Of a stretch of 64,000 bases of DNA, positions 53,122-62,905 are shown in pieces (the stretch's first letter is position 1; each line of letters begins with the position of its first letter). The translations under genes were made by a program, and so were the position numbers. The notes under the pieces were generated by a model. That model saw only the letters and a list, made by a program, of their open reading frames with translations, searched no databases and was not told the origin of the DNA. Source of the stretch: Paenibacillus sp. Soil522 (GTDB lineage Bacteria > Bacillota > Bacilli > Paenibacillales > Paenibacillaceae); the NCBI RefSeq assembly GCF_001428245.1, contig NZ_LMRV01000028.1:1326-65325 (forward strand). The letters run 5' to 3'.

Positions 53122-53284
53122 TCCAATTTCCTCCTAAGTATCTAATCTAATCTAAGTTCGTATCGTTATAAGGTTTCTCAATTACGATACAGCGTCATAC
53201 CAGTACGTAATAACTTTGAATATTGTAACACTCTGTATGCTTGTTTTCCATCATTAAAAATAGATTTTTCGCATAAAAATACAT

Positions 53285-54187
53285 CTAGTTGAATACAACC
53301 GTCTTATTATGGTGCACGATTACGCGATCCTCAATATGCCATTTTACAGCACGGGCGAGTACAACGCGTTCAATTGTCCGTCCGATCCGCTTCAAATCAT
53401 CTACATTGTTGCGGTGGCTGACGCGCTGAACGTCCTGCTCGATGATCGGACCCCCGTCTAATTCCTCGGTCACGTAATGCGCTGTTGCGCCGATAATTTT
53501 CACGCCGCGTGTATAAGCCTGTGCATAAGGCTTGCCGCCAACGAAAGCCGGAAGGAACGAGTGATGGATATTAATAATCCGATTCGGAAATTGCTCGATA
53601 AACTTTGGTGAAATGATCTGCATGTATCGCGCCAGTACGACGATATCCGCTTTATCCGCGACGACCTCCAGCTGCTTGCGCTCCGCTTCAGCCTTCGTGC
53701 CGGCTGTAACCGGAATGTAGTGATAAGCAATGCCGAAGGACTCCACGAGCTCCCGCATATCCTGATGATTGCTTATTACCATCGAGATATCGGCATCCAG
53801 ATCTCCAGCCTTCCACTGCCATAACAGCTCAAGCAAGCAATGATCCTCTTTGGATACAAAGACAGCAAGACGCTTCTTGCGGCTGGCCCGGAATGTATGC
53901 CACTTCATATCGAACCGGTCAGCTACTCTGGCAAAATCCTCTACAAGCACCGGAAGCTCCTTATCCAGATCATTCAGATCGAACTCGAAGCGGATGAAAA
54001 ACATGCCGCCTTCCGGATCCATCGTATATTGATCCGATTGCACGATATTCGCTCCGTGCTCATACAGGAAATGCGATACGGCCGCTACGATGCCCGGGCG
54101 ATCCGGACAAGAAATAAGCATGCGGGCGCGGCCGCTTTTTCCGCCGATATCATTTGTTATTACGGGCGGGTTAGATTGAGATGACAT
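53285..54187 (-). CDS. purU: Formyltetrahydrofolate deformylase
   Basis: This 300-residue enzyme hydrolyses 10-formyl-tetrahydrofolate to formate and tetrahydrofolate. An N-terminal ACT domain (about 20-95, CPDRPGIVAAVSHFLYEHGANI) is followed by a formyl_trans domain with ARYMQIISPKFI, the Asn-His-Asp active site in NIHHSFLPAF ... GATAHYV ... LDGGPIIEQD. The ATG at 54187 has AAAGGAAG about ten bases upstream; an earlier GTG at 54208 is not favoured. It stands 55 bases after nfo. Confidence 0.94.
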   Translation of the reverse strand: MSSQSNPPVITNDIGGKSGRARMLISCPDRPGIVAAVSHFLYEHGANIVQSDQYTMDPEGGMFFIRFEFDLNDLDKELPVLVEDFARVADRFDMKWHTFRASRKKRLAVFVSKEDHCLLELLWQWKAGDLDADISMVISNHQDMRELVESFGIAYHYIPVTAGTKAEAERKQLEVVADKADIVVLARYMQIISPKFIEQFPNRIINIHHSFLPAFVGGKPYAQAYTRGVKIIGATAHYVTEELDGGPIIEQDVQRVSHRNNVDDLKRIGRTIERVVLARAVKWHIEDRVIVHHNKTVVFN

Positions 54188-54242
54188 GGACTTCAAACTT
54201 CCTTTCACAACGATATATATGAAATGGGCGAATTAGCCTATA

Positions 54243-55373
54243 TTACACTCTCGCCAGCAGTTCTTTACCACCAAACCAAGCGGTAATACGCTGATTGATT
54301 TGTTCCTCCGTCAATTCGGAAGACAAGGGATTACCTGCGAGCACAAGGTCGTACAGACGCTCCATCGGCTCGCGCGGATCAGCTTTTTTCGCTTTCGCGT
54401 CATTTTTCAGCAGTTCCCATGTGGACAGCACAAACAATCTAGGATCGATTTCTTGTTTGCCGAAGAAATGATGAAGACGCTCCACGTCCTCGAAAAACGT
54501 TTCTCCTAAACGATTTCTCCCATTGCCGCTCAGCAAAGCGATTTCCGCTTCATACATCGGCCGCTCCGTCTTGTCTTCCTTGCCGATCCAAGGCGTCTCC
54601 AGAATGAATGGACGTCCTTGGAGGGCTTCATGACCGATGATCCGCTGGATCGCCTCATGTCCAAGCCAGCCTGCGCCGACCGGTGCATGCCTGTCCTTGC
54701 TTGCTCCGCGTGGGTTTTTGCTGTCATTCACGTGAACGACCGCTACGCGGTCCAGTCCAACCAAACGATCGAACTGTTCAAGCACGCCGTCCAGATCATT
54801 TATTAAGTCATAACCAGCATCATGCATATGGCAAGTATCCATACATACGGTAAGGCGATGATTATCCTGAACCTTATCCATAATGGCTGCAAGCTCTTCA
54901 AAACTGCGGCCGATTTCGGTACCTTTTCCCGCCATCGTCTCAAGCGCAATGTTAACATTCGTTTCTTTCGTCCCGGCGAGCACTTCATTTAAGCCCTCCG
55001 CTATACGCGCAATGCCATATTCTGCATCCTTATCCGTATAAGCGCCCGGATGAAGGACAATATTACGAACACCAATATAATCCGTCCGGCGGATTTCTTC
55101 CTGTAAAAAAGAAACCGCAAGCTCGTAAGTAGAATCCTTATATGAGCCTAAATTCACAATATAAGGAGCATGTACAACAATTTCGTTGATGCCCGATTGC
55201 TCCATAAGCGACTTGCCTTCTTCAATATATAACGAATCGATCGGCTTCCGTCTTGTATTCTGAGGTGCGCCGGTGTAGATCATAAATGTGCCTGAACCAT
55301 AAGATACAGCTTCTTGTGCTGCCGTTAGCAGCCCCTTGTCCGAAAATGATACATGGGAACCTATTTTCAACAT
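54243..55373 (-). CDS. nfo: Endonuclease IV with C-terminal extension
   Basis: This 376-residue protein is an AP endonuclease of the Nfo/EndoIV family. The zinc-binding TIM-barrel motifs are complete: [69 protein letters not shown] and FILETP. It incises DNA at abasic sites. The usual length is about 280-300; this protein has about 85 extra residues (from about residue 290) of helical appearance, ending [10 protein letters not shown]. The ATG at 55373 is preceded by AAGGGGTG. Confidence 0.92.
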   Translation of the reverse strand: MLKIGSHVSFSDKGLLTAAQEAVSYGSGTFMIYTGAPQNTRRKPIDSLYIEEGKSLMEQSGINEIVVHAPYIVNLGSYKDSTYELAVSFLQEEIRRTDYIGVRNIVLHPGAYTDKDAEYGIARIAEGLNEVLAGTKETNVNIALETMAGKGTEIGRSFEELAAIMDKVQDNHRLTVCMDTCHMHDAGYDLINDLDGVLEQFDRLVGLDRVAVVHVNDSKNPRGASKDRHAPVGAGWLGHEAIQRIIGHEALQGRPFILETPWIGKEDKTERPMYEAEIALLSGNGRNRLGETFFEDVERLHHFFGKQEIDPRLFVLSTWELLKNDAKAKKADPREPMERLYDLVLAGNPLSSELTEEQINQRITAWFGGKELLARV

Positions 55374-55474
55374 GAATATTACACCCCTTTCAGTTGATCA
55401 AACCTTATTTTACAAGGAATGTCGAAATAAATCTAGGAATACGGTATAATTCATTATTGAGGTGAAAAACACGT

Positions 55475-55912
55475 ATGAAAGTTGCGCCAGATTGGTTTAT
55501 GTATTTTATCGTTTTCTGGGCGATCGTCATGGTTGCGGCTATGTCGATTGGCGGATTTTTCATGTTTCGAAAATTTCTCAAGGTGCTTCCGATGCGAGAC
55601 GGCAAGTCTAAGCTCGATTGGCAAAACTACTGGGTAGATCGCAGCCGCAGCATGTGGAGCGATGATTCCAAAGCGCTGCTCGATGAGCTTGTATCCCCGG
55701 TGCCGGGCGCTTTTCGCGATATAGCTAAACATTCCATCGCAGCTAAAATTGGCCAAGTGGCGATTGAACATGGCGCATCGTCAGTTACGCGCGAGCACTG
55801 TATCGAAGGCTACATACGAGCTACTCCAAAACGTGATTACCGCAGCCTGGTATCGTTCCTTGAACGTCAGGGAATCGACTATGGACCCTATAAGCATTTA
55901 CTTAATAAATGA
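55475..55912 (+). CDS. DUF2621 (YneK-type) membrane protein
   Basis: This 145-residue protein has one N-terminal membrane helix (about 8-30) and a soluble helical domain. RKFLKVLPMRDGKSKLDWQNYW and the C-terminal EHCIEGYIRATPKRDYRSLVSFLERQGIDY match DUF2621, a Bacillales family (YneK) related to protochlorophyllide-reductase-like small domains. The function is unknown. The ATG at 55475 is preceded by GAGGTG about 12 bases upstream. A terminator follows. Confidence 0.82.
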   Translation: MKVAPDWFMYFIVFWAIVMVAAMSIGGFFMFRKFLKVLPMRDGKSKLDWQNYWVDRSRSMWSDDSKALLDELVSPVPGAFRDIAKHSIAAKIGQVAIEHGASSVTREHCIEGYIRATPKRDYRSLVSFLERQGIDYGPYKHLLNK

Positions 55913-55945
55913 GTTTGAGCCGCCCTGTGCGGCTTGAGCTCATTT
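55907..55945 (+). terminator. Terminator of the DUF2621 gene
   Basis: AAATGAG-GAGCCGC and GCGGCT-GAGCTCATTT arms with a five-base loop follow the stop codon and overlap it slightly. Confidence 0.8.
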
Positions 55946-56067
55946 ATACTTTCGGCAAGAGTTAACGGCCGTGGACCGTTTCTTGCTTTATATCGTTATT
56001 TTGCATTTATATAAAAATGTAACCTAATCTGAATTCAATTCGTTATAAAATGCAGGAGGCGGTTCTT

Positions 56068-56568
56068 ATGATGAACTCATCGAAGCGAAGAAGAAGCAAA
56101 AAAGCAGCTACAGCAGGAGCAGTTCTTCTAGCTGTTATGCTCGCCGCATCAGCTTGCGGCGGCACGAACACGAACAATGCAAATATAGGGAACAAGCAGC
56201 AAGGAACAGTGAACGAAGGGCCGGTTATCAGTGAATTGCCTGAAGAAAGCGGTGTGCTTGAACCAGATGTATCGTCGCCTGAGCCGATTGCAGATGAAGC
56301 AGGCAACAGCGGCGCAATTGAGGAACCGGCACCGGCAGAGTCAGTCAAAGTCAGTGAGGGCACTTATAGCGGTCTAATCGACTCGCACTCTATAGAAATT
56401 GTAACAGCTTCAGGGGCAATTGCCCTGCAAGTAACCGAAAAGGATATGAGCGCGTTAGAAGCGCTGCCGGACGCTGCAAAAGTAAAATTCGAGTATATGG
56501 AAAAAGCAATCGAAGGCGAAGCGGACCTCAAACAAAATTGGCTCGTCAAAATCGAGGAAATCAAGTGA
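56068..56568 (+). CDS. Hypothetical lipoprotein
   Basis: This 166-residue protein has a signal peptide with lysine/arginine-rich start and the lipobox LAASAC, then a low-complexity acidic linker rich in Glu, Pro and Ser, then a small domain (about 105-166) reading SGLIDSHSIEIVTASGAIAL and VKFEYMEKA. I do not recognise the domain. The ATG at 56068 has GGAGG eight bases upstream. It is 27 bases ahead of the epimerase gene, so the two are probably cotranscribed. Confidence 0.8.
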   Translation: MMNSSKRRRSKKAATAGAVLLAVMLAASACGGTNTNNANIGNKQQGTVNEGPVISELPEESGVLEPDVSSPEPIADEAGNSGAIEEPAPAESVKVSEGTYSGLIDSHSIEIVTASGAIALQVTEKDMSALEALPDAAKVKFEYMEKAIEGEADLKQNWLVKIEEIK

Positions 56569-56594
56569 TGAGGTAAAAGAAGGAGCGAACAGGG

Positions 56595-57497
56595 ATGCGG
56601 GTTGCGATTGCCGGAGGAACAGGCTTTATCGGAAGTGCGCTGACGAAGGCCTTACTGGAGAGAAATGATGATGTATGGATTATTTCAAGGCAGAGTTCAA
56701 AGGAGCAGTCAAATCAGTCCGGCTTCACCCAAATAACATGGAGCGAGCTTGAAGCTGCTCCCTCTTTGCTTGAAGGCATTGATGCTATTGTCAATCTCAC
56801 CGGTGAATCCATAAATCAGCGCTGGACGGCAGCAGCCAAGCAGCGCGTTATGGATTCTAGATTGACGGCAGCAGCCCGCATCTCTAAGCTCGTTAAATTG
56901 CTTAAGCACAAGCCGCCGCTTGTCGTTAACGCATCTGGCATTTCTGCTTACGGCATATCGGCAGACGGTATTTTCGATGAAACAAGCCCGACTAAGGTAA
57001 CTGATTTTTTATCGGAAGTCGTTCAGAACTGGGAGCAGGCCGCAGACGGTATCCCGGCAGAGCGGCTGGTAAAGCTCCGAGTCGGCGTTGTATTGGACAA
57101 AAAGGATGGTGCTTTTCCTTTAATGGCCATGCCCTACCGCTTGTTCGGAGGCGGTAGAATCGGCAGCGGAAAGCAATGGCTTTCTTGGATTCATCTTGAG
57201 GATATGATCCGTCTTATTTTATATATTATGGACAACAAGCAAATAACCGGGCCTATCAACGGCTCCTCTCCCAATCCGGTAACGAATGATTTTTTTGGCC
57301 GCGCGATTGGCAAGGCTATGGGGAGACCGCATTGGTTTCCGGTTCCGGCCTTTCTGATGAGTGCCTTGTTCGGCGAGATGTCAACACTGCTCCTCGACGG
57401 ACAGCGCGCGCTGCCCCGAAAAGCGCTTGAGCATGGCTTTAGCTTCCGGTATCCGACAGTGGAAAGCGCCATGAATGAACTGGTGGGCCGCGGCTAA
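56595..57497 (+). CDS. TIGR01777 family NAD-dependent epimerase-like protein
   Basis: This 300-residue protein has the extended-SDR fold: N-terminal VAIAGGTGFIGSALTKAL, then NLTGESINQRWTAAAKQRVMDSR (the family hallmark), SGISAYG, GGGRIGSGKQWLSWIHLEDM and a C-terminal DUF1731 region (KALEHGFSFRYPTVESAM). Members (YfcH, Bacillus YfhF) are of unknown substrate. The ATG at 56595 has AAGGAG about nine bases upstream. Confidence 0.93.
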   Translation: MRVAIAGGTGFIGSALTKALLERNDDVWIISRQSSKEQSNQSGFTQITWSELEAAPSLLEGIDAIVNLTGESINQRWTAAAKQRVMDSRLTAAARISKLVKLLKHKPPLVVNASGISAYGISADGIFDETSPTKVTDFLSEVVQNWEQAADGIPAERLVKLRVGVVLDKKDGAFPLMAMPYRLFGGGRIGSGKQWLSWIHLEDMIRLILYIMDNKQITGPINGSSPNPVTNDFFGRAIGKAMGRPHWFPVPAFLMSALFGEMSTLLLDGQRALPRKALEHGFSFRYPTVESAMNELVGRG

Positions 57498-57507
57498 ACC
57501 TGCCTTA

Positions 57508-59088
57508 TCATCCTGATTTCAGCTCATAGGAAGGGCCTTTTGTGCCTGCCAGATGGATAACGTCACCTATTGAAAGCTTATAGCTTTTGTAAGGAATCAT
57601 CGTTTGTCCATTTAGCAGGCTTCCATTCCTGGAGCCAAGATCCTTCGCCCTATACTCCCCCTTCAAGCTCTCAATCTCCAAGTGAAGACGCGATATGCCG
57701 CTAGCAGCATCCGCATAGTTGATCTGCTCTCCCGTCCGGCCTATTTTAAAGCATCCCTCTATTAATTCCAGCTTGTCATGTTGTCCCTCCCAGCTTCTTT
57801 GCAGCCATATGGCAGGATTACCCGGATATTGCTCATGCTGATCACGTCCAAGCAGAACCGTCGGCTCGGAAACGGGCGACACGGAATTCGCGGCGGCTGC
57901 ATGCAGCGCAGCTGCGGAATGAGCTGTGTTTGCCTCATAAAGATCATCCGACGATCGCATTGAAGCAGCCTCGTTTATCTTATGCTCTGCATATATGTTT
58001 GCGAGCCCCGGAAACATTCCGGAGTCCGGCTCATATGGCTCAACTGGCTCATATTGGCCTGACTCATATTGGTCTAACTCAGATTCTGCTTCTACCGGGG
58101 ATGCGTGCGGATTCACTCTTTTCCTCCAAACAAACAATATAGCGACTAGAAGGAGTAAGGTTATCCCCAAGCTGATTAGCAGACTTTGTCTTGTCGCTGC
58201 CGCGAAATGGATAAAGCGCCATACGCACGCAATCGCAATGATAAGTCCAGCCGTTAGCATCCATTTTTTCTTTGTCTCCGGCTCTGCCTCCTCTAAAGAG
58301 AAAGTACGTGCAATATCAATTTCAGAAGACGTTGGATGACCATTAGTCTCACCCATCTTTTTCGAAAAAAGCTGATGATGAGGCCGCAGAATGGCTTGAT
58401 CGCCTTGCTCTTCAGCTCGCTGCTGCTGTACGGGCCGAAAAGCTTGCTCTATCTGCAGTGACGGTTGTACCCGATCATGCATCGTTTGTTCTATTCCATT
58501 TTGTGGCTTTGAAGATACTTCACCTATTAAATCTAAAAGCGTCGCCCTAAGCTCAACAAGCGGCCATCTCTTTCCGGTCAAATGATGCAGAACGCGCTTT
58601 AAACCCTCTCCGTCGATTTTATCGATATATGATGTGAATCGAACGATCAACGACAAAAGGTCGCCTGCTCCGATCATTTGTTCTTCGGCGCCTCCCTTCA
58701 TTGGGACGTATGCTAGATGAATGTCATGCAGCCTTTCAGAGGTAAAAATAAACTGCTCGTTAAGCAGGCAGCCTTCCGGTCTTAGCATATAGTGCTTGCA
58801 TTCAAAGAGCGCATCCGTAACGCCTAGTATAAGCGTATAGTATTGCTCCATCGTGAGCGGCTGCTGCTGCAGACGGTGAATGAGCATTTTCATACCTGAC
58901 AGCTTGTATCGGAAGGTGACTTTGCCGTCCAGTTCGAACCAATCAACAGGCAGCAAATAAGGAATTTTCTCACTGTGAAGCATATGCAGCTCTATCTCGT
59001 CCAGCTCGCCTCTGCATATGCCGCTTTCTCTATCAATCGTCATCTCATGCCCCTGGTTCATTTCAAAATCAATTCGAAAGCTTTGCAT
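57508..59088 (-). CDS. DUF6382-FHA domain membrane protein of the Tad locus
   Basis: This 526-residue protein has an N-terminal DUF6382-like domain (about 1-200), a linker, two membrane helices (about 268-325), a second acidic linker and a C-terminal FHA domain (about 430-524). The FHA phosphothreonine site is present: GRTGEQ, SRLHLEIE and GSRNGSLLNG. It ends the minus-strand Tad/Flp pilus operon, 28 bases after the prepilin peptidase, and may couple pilus assembly to Ser/Thr phosphorylation; this is inference. The ATG at 59088 is preceded by AAGGGAG. Confidence 0.85.
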   Translation of the reverse strand: MQSFRIDFEMNQGHEMTIDRESGICRGELDEIELHMLHSEKIPYLLPVDWFELDGKVTFRYKLSGMKMLIHRLQQQPLTMEQYYTLILGVTDALFECKHYMLRPEGCLLNEQFIFTSERLHDIHLAYVPMKGGAEEQMIGAGDLLSLIVRFTSYIDKIDGEGLKRVLHHLTGKRWPLVELRATLLDLIGEVSSKPQNGIEQTMHDRVQPSLQIEQAFRPVQQQRAEEQGDQAILRPHHQLFSKKMGETNGHPTSSEIDIARTFSLEEAEPETKKKWMLTAGLIIAIACVWRFIHFAAATRQSLLISLGITLLLLVAILFVWRKRVNPHASPVEAESELDQYESGQYEPVEPYEPDSGMFPGLANIYAEHKINEAASMRSSDDLYEANTAHSAAALHAAAANSVSPVSEPTVLLGRDQHEQYPGNPAIWLQRSWEGQHDKLELIEGCFKIGRTGEQINYADAASGISRLHLEIESLKGEYRAKDLGSRNGSLLNGQTMIPYKSYKLSIGDVIHLAGTKGPSYELKSG

Positions 59089-59116
59089 CTCTCTTATCTC
59101 CCTTCAAGCAGCTGGC

Positions 59117-59629
59117 TTAACTGATCATCGACCATACCGTAACAGCTGCAGGCGCGACCGCCAGCATGAACGGAAATTTATTGCCTGACTCCGCCCATTG
59201 CAGCCACTGGCGTTTTCTCCATCCCGCCGCAGGAACGAGGAACGCTGTTACGCCTGCCGCAACCTTTTTCCCAAAAGCACGATTAACCATAATTAGACAT
59301 CCCCCGATAACACCTGCATACAAAATGGCATACAGCATCATATCAAGAACGGTCCATACCCCGACCCAAGCGCCCAATGCTCCAAATAGCTTCACATCAC
59401 CGGCACCTATCCCTCTCGCAAGGTGAAGCAGCAGCAAAGGAACAAAGCCTGCAGCAGCACCGGCCGCCGCCGATGCAACACCGTCCATTCCGCTCAGAGC
59501 GGTATGATAAATAAATGCAGCGGCAAAAAAGCTTGCCGTCAGGCGATTCGGAATGATTTGCAGCTTCAAATCCGTTATAAAAGCAATAATCAGAAGTACG
59601 GCTGCGGCAGCCGTCTGTATGAGGTCCAT
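59117..59629 (-). CDS. Type IV leader prepilin peptidase (TadV/CpaA type)
   Basis: This 170-residue integral membrane aspartic peptidase of family A24 cleaves the leader of Flp-type prepilins. The two catalytic aspartates are in ITDLKLQIIPNRL (about residue 20) and GAGDVKLFGALG (about 80); five to six hydrophobic helices surround them. There is no N-terminal methylase domain, as usual for the CpaA/TadV group. The ATG at 59629 has AAAGGAG six bases upstream. It lies six bases upstream of nothing but the FHA gene in the operon order. Confidence 0.92.
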   Translation of the reverse strand: MDLIQTAAAAVLLIIAFITDLKLQIIPNRLTASFFAAAFIYHTALSGMDGVASAAAGAAAGFVPLLLLHLARGIGAGDVKLFGALGAWVGVWTVLDMMLYAILYAGVIGGCLIMVNRAFGKKVAAGVTAFLVPAAGWRKRQWLQWAESGNKFPFMLAVAPAAVTVWSMIS

Positions 59630-59664
59630 ACTAATCTCCTTTCTGCTGCAGCTTAACAATCCGG

Positions 59665-60636
59665 TTAATTGCTGCCGCTGCTTTTCTCGACTAAAAAATG
59701 CATCGAAACTTGATTGTCCTGCTTGTTCACCTCAGAGGCAGTAAGCTCCCAAACACCTGGAGTCGTATTTCCGGATACATGCCATGTCCACTTTACGTAA
59801 CCATTGGCATCCGCAGCAGCTTCTCCCAGATGCTTCGCTTTACTTGAGCCGCTTTTGTACATAACACCCAAGGATAAAGCTGCACCCGGTGCTGTTTTCA
59901 CGGTAGCGGTTGCCTTCCGGCCCGGCCGGAGAGGCGTCGGCTCTATAGCCACGATTTGTATAGGGATGCTATCTTGATTTCCGCTTTCCGCCCCATATCT
60001 GGCAGGGGCTGCATCGCTTATCCAAACCCGCTCAGCGGCCTGCTCTTTCAGCACGATCGGCTTGCCGTAAAAGGGCAGCTTCAACGGGAAATCATAGGCC
60101 ACCGCGATTGATAAATATGGCTCATTCGCCTTCTCCAAATCAGGCAGCGTTAACCATTCCAGCCTTAGCCTCGCCGGCTCAATAATCACTGCATCGGTGA
60201 ATTCTTTTATTAACGGCTCAACGACAGAGCGTCCTATTTCCGTTGCGGCCATATTTTGAAGCGGCCCGAAATCGCCTCGAAGCGCAGACGACACTAATGC
60301 TCCTGCCGGCGACGGCAGCCATTCTGAAGCTTCAGCCGCAATCTCGCTCCAAGCTGGCAAAGGGATGAGCGCCTGCGCTGGCACTGGAATACTGGCTGCT
60401 GCCTGCTGCCATGCCAGTTCTACAGGATGAATGTTCGCTGCAATTTGCCTTACCGTTTGGGAGGCCGCCGAATGCAAAGCCATCTGAACAGCGCATAGAC
60501 GAATTAGCATGACAAACAGCAGCAGCACAATAATAACCATTGGCATCACTAACGCAGCTTCTACGACTATCGAGCCTTGCTCGTCTCTAGTGCGCCTGCA
60601 TTTAATAGGACCAGCCAATCGTTTGTTTCGTCTCAT
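59665..60636 (-). CDS. TadE-like pilus assembly protein
   Basis: This about 323-residue protein has a TadE-like N-terminus: a basic lead-in, then EQGSIVVEAALVMPMVIIVLLLFVMLIRL, the pilin-like hydrophobic helix with glutamate five residues in. A large extracytoplasmic region follows, ending in an Ig-like domain (about 225-315, LRPGRKATATVKTAPGAALSLGV). It overlaps the end of the upstream gene. The start is uncertain: ATG at 60636 (used) or ATG at 60660; neither has an ideal ribosome binding site, so coupling is likely. Confidence 0.82.
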   Translation of the reverse strand: MRRNKRLAGPIKCRRTRDEQGSIVVEAALVMPMVIIVLLLFVMLIRLCAVQMALHSAASQTVRQIAANIHPVELAWQQAAASIPVPAQALIPLPAWSEIAAEASEWLPSPAGALVSSALRGDFGPLQNMAATEIGRSVVEPLIKEFTDAVIIEPARLRLEWLTLPDLEKANEPYLSIAVAYDFPLKLPFYGKPIVLKEQAAERVWISDAAPARYGAESGNQDSIPIQIVAIEPTPLRPGRKATATVKTAPGAALSLGVMYKSGSSKAKHLGEAAADANGYVKWTWHVSGNTTPGVWELTASEVNKQDNQVSMHFLVEKSSGSN

Positions 60637-62905
60637 AACGGTTGCCGACAACCTTTCCATCCAAAAGTCCGAATCGGCCTAAGGTCCGCATTAAGCCGGG
60701 AATAAACCATAGCTCCACAGAGACGCTGGCCTCTCCCGTTACTCCGCTGGGAACGGCTGAAAGCATCGTTCCGCTGTTTTGCTCGATGACCGCAATCATA
60801 CGGGCCAGTCTAGTCTCATGGCCCGCACCATGCATAAGTATAAAAAGCCGCAAATAGTCGGTGTACGAAAGCTCTGCCTTCACATATTTGGATAAGGGCG
60901 CTGATCCTCGCTCGGTGAAAGCAAGCATATCTTCAATCGTCTTCTCTAAGCCGTAAATCAGCGCCGCTGACAAAATAAGCAGCGGATGGCCAAGTGATTT
61001 GCTTGCAATTAACCCCTCCATCGTCCTCACCGCCAGGCGCGCCGCAAATAGCTCCCCGTATGCAGCTGCTATGTTTCCTACCGGATTGTGAAAGCCATAA
61101 ATCACATATTCCGCTTCCTGATTATTAAAAGAGACGGCATGCGACAGCTCTGATACATTTCCTTCCGTCATCAAGGATCGCAGATGCTGAGGAGCAAAGG
61201 AGACATAGCGGTGAACCACATATTCGCCAAAATAAAGCGAATCTCTTGTTTGTTCCAGCATCCCTGCCATACCCTCAAATATATCTCCCATAGTTGCAAT
61301 AGACTGCTCTGCTGCCTCATGCGCATCGCTTGCCTGCTCAAGCCCCGATGCAGCATCCGTTTCGCCTAACTGTTGGTTGAACAACAGATTATCGTTAAAA
61401 CGCTTCTTGACCTGCTCGAAAACCTGCATATGCTCTTCCGTCTGCGGGACAGAAGTCAAGCTGTGAAGCAAGCCCCTCGCCTGCTTCCACAGCGCTCCGG
61501 CTTGCTTCTCCTGCCGCTCCAGCTGCGCCGTTACATTGCCTTGCTCTTGTGTCTGCTTTCGGCTGATCATAACGCTGGCAGGCCTAATGTATTTTTCTTC
61601 ATAGCCCCCGTAGGCGAGCCGCAAGCTAGTAATGCCCTCAAGCCATGTTTCTGCGGCTATACTAGTGATTGGCTTCACCAATGAAGCCAGGCTATTGGTT
61701 TGGAAGCCTCCCGCTTCCATATCTATCGCTGCTGCTGCCCTACCTTGCGCCTCCAGCTCCTGCCTATACACACTAAACCAATCATCCGGTTTTACAAGCT
61801 CATCTGCCGATTTCTTCACCTGCTCAATATCGGAAGCAGCGCTGGAAGGCACCTGGTATTGCCCAGTTCCCGTTACGCTTCGTCTGGACACAGCATCATA
61901 AGCTGCTTGATCGGGCAGCTGGTTCGCTTGCTGAACAAGCCGCTGCATGTCCTCATTCAATAATCTTGCCTCTTCAAGCTCCGTAATGGCATCTGAATGC
62001 AGCTTCACATGCCGCTTCAGCATTTCGCCGCTTACCTTGCGCAGCTCTATCGCGAATGCTCTGACTTTTTCCTCGTATGCTTCAATCTCTTCTGCATATC
62101 CGGCTTGCAGTGATTGATCATGCATAACTTGCTCTGCATAGGCACCGTATTCCCCTACGATGGTAAGGGCGGAATCGCCAGCTATCGTTACCGCTTCCGG
62201 ACGAACCGGAATCATCGCATGAATTCCGCTTCCGCTTACCGCCAAAGCTGCCTGCTCCTGCAGCTGAAGCACTCTATCCAGATGGCTTTCTCGTTTCTCG
62301 TATAGCTTCCTCATGCCCTCCAGCAGGCCTACCGTAACGGAAGCCTCCTTCATCGCCCCTGCCATCGGCGCAAACCTCGCAGCCAGCTCCAGCGTAAAAT
62401 CAACAGGAGCTTTATACTTCATCTCCTCCAGCACCTGTCTCGCAAACACTTTATGATTGCCCAGAAACGAAGCTGCATGCAGCGCTGAAGTCTCCAGCTT
62501 GGAACGTACCAGCCTCAAACCTTGTTTATCCGATCCGGCAGCTCCTTCAGCATTAGCTGCCATCACTTCCGAGAAAAGCTTCTGCCCCTCAGTTCCGCCG
62601 CGGCCGAACAGCCCATATCTCTCATAAAGGGTAGAATCATAGGCAGAGAGCACGGATCGGACGCTGGAGCGGACAGCATCCTCAGTAAGCTTATGCACAG
62701 CCGCAATCCGGGCATAATCGATGAGCAAAGAGAAAAACAGCAGCAGCGATGATAATACGATAACCGAAAATACCGTAACTGCCCCATCCTCTCGAAACAT
62801 CAACCTGCTGCGGAATTTATGTATAGCTCCCACGCCTTTCTTCCCAGTCACAGCTGCCATGCACCTCCATCTTGTCCAATCATTCTCGAAGGACCGATCC
62901 TTCAT
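60602..62905 (-). CDS. TadG-like membrane-anchored pilus-locus protein
   Basis: This is a protein of up to 767 residues. Near the N-terminus lies a pilin-like segment REDGAVTVFSVIVLSSLLLFFSLLIDYARIAAVH, the typical TadG/DUF5702 arrangement, followed by a long extracytoplasmic, coiled-coil-rich region. Its ATG at 62905 overlaps the upstream stop by one base (TAATG), which suggests translational coupling; an alternative ATG 15 codons in has GGAGG very close. It overlaps the next TadE-like gene by about 35-60 bases. It probably contributes to the Tad pilus or its surface anchoring. Confidence 0.78.
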   Translation of the reverse strand: MKDRSFENDWTRWRCMAAVTGKKGVGAIHKFRSRLMFREDGAVTVFSVIVLSSLLLFFSLLIDYARIAAVHKLTEDAVRSSVRSVLSAYDSTLYERYGLFGRGGTEGQKLFSEVMAANAEGAAGSDKQGLRLVRSKLETSALHAASFLGNHKVFARQVLEEMKYKAPVDFTLELAARFAPMAGAMKEASVTVGLLEGMRKLYEKRESHLDRVLQLQEQAALAVSGSGIHAMIPVRPEAVTIAGDSALTIVGEYGAYAEQVMHDQSLQAGYAEEIEAYEEKVRAFAIELRKVSGEMLKRHVKLHSDAITELEEARLLNEDMQRLVQQANQLPDQAAYDAVSRRSVTGTGQYQVPSSAASDIEQVKKSADELVKPDDWFSVYRQELEAQGRAAAAIDMEAGGFQTNSLASLVKPITSIAAETWLEGITSLRLAYGGYEEKYIRPASVMISRKQTQEQGNVTAQLERQEKQAGALWKQARGLLHSLTSVPQTEEHMQVFEQVKKRFNDNLLFNQQLGETDAASGLEQASDAHEAAEQSIATMGDIFEGMAGMLEQTRDSLYFGEYVVHRYVSFAPQHLRSLMTEGNVSELSHAVSFNNQEAEYVIYGFHNPVGNIAAAYGELFAARLAVRTMEGLIASKSLGHPLLILSAALIYGLEKTIEDMLAFTERGSAPLSKYVKAELSYTDYLRLFILMHGAGHETRLARMIAVIEQNSGTMLSAVPSGVTGEASVSVELWFIPGLMRTLGRFGLLDGKVVGNRYETKQTIGWSY

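Noticed and set aside
53160-53190. Seven-base inverted repeat GTATCGT/ACGATAC upstream of tkt
   Set aside because: Short arms, long loop and no T run; not distinguishable from chance.
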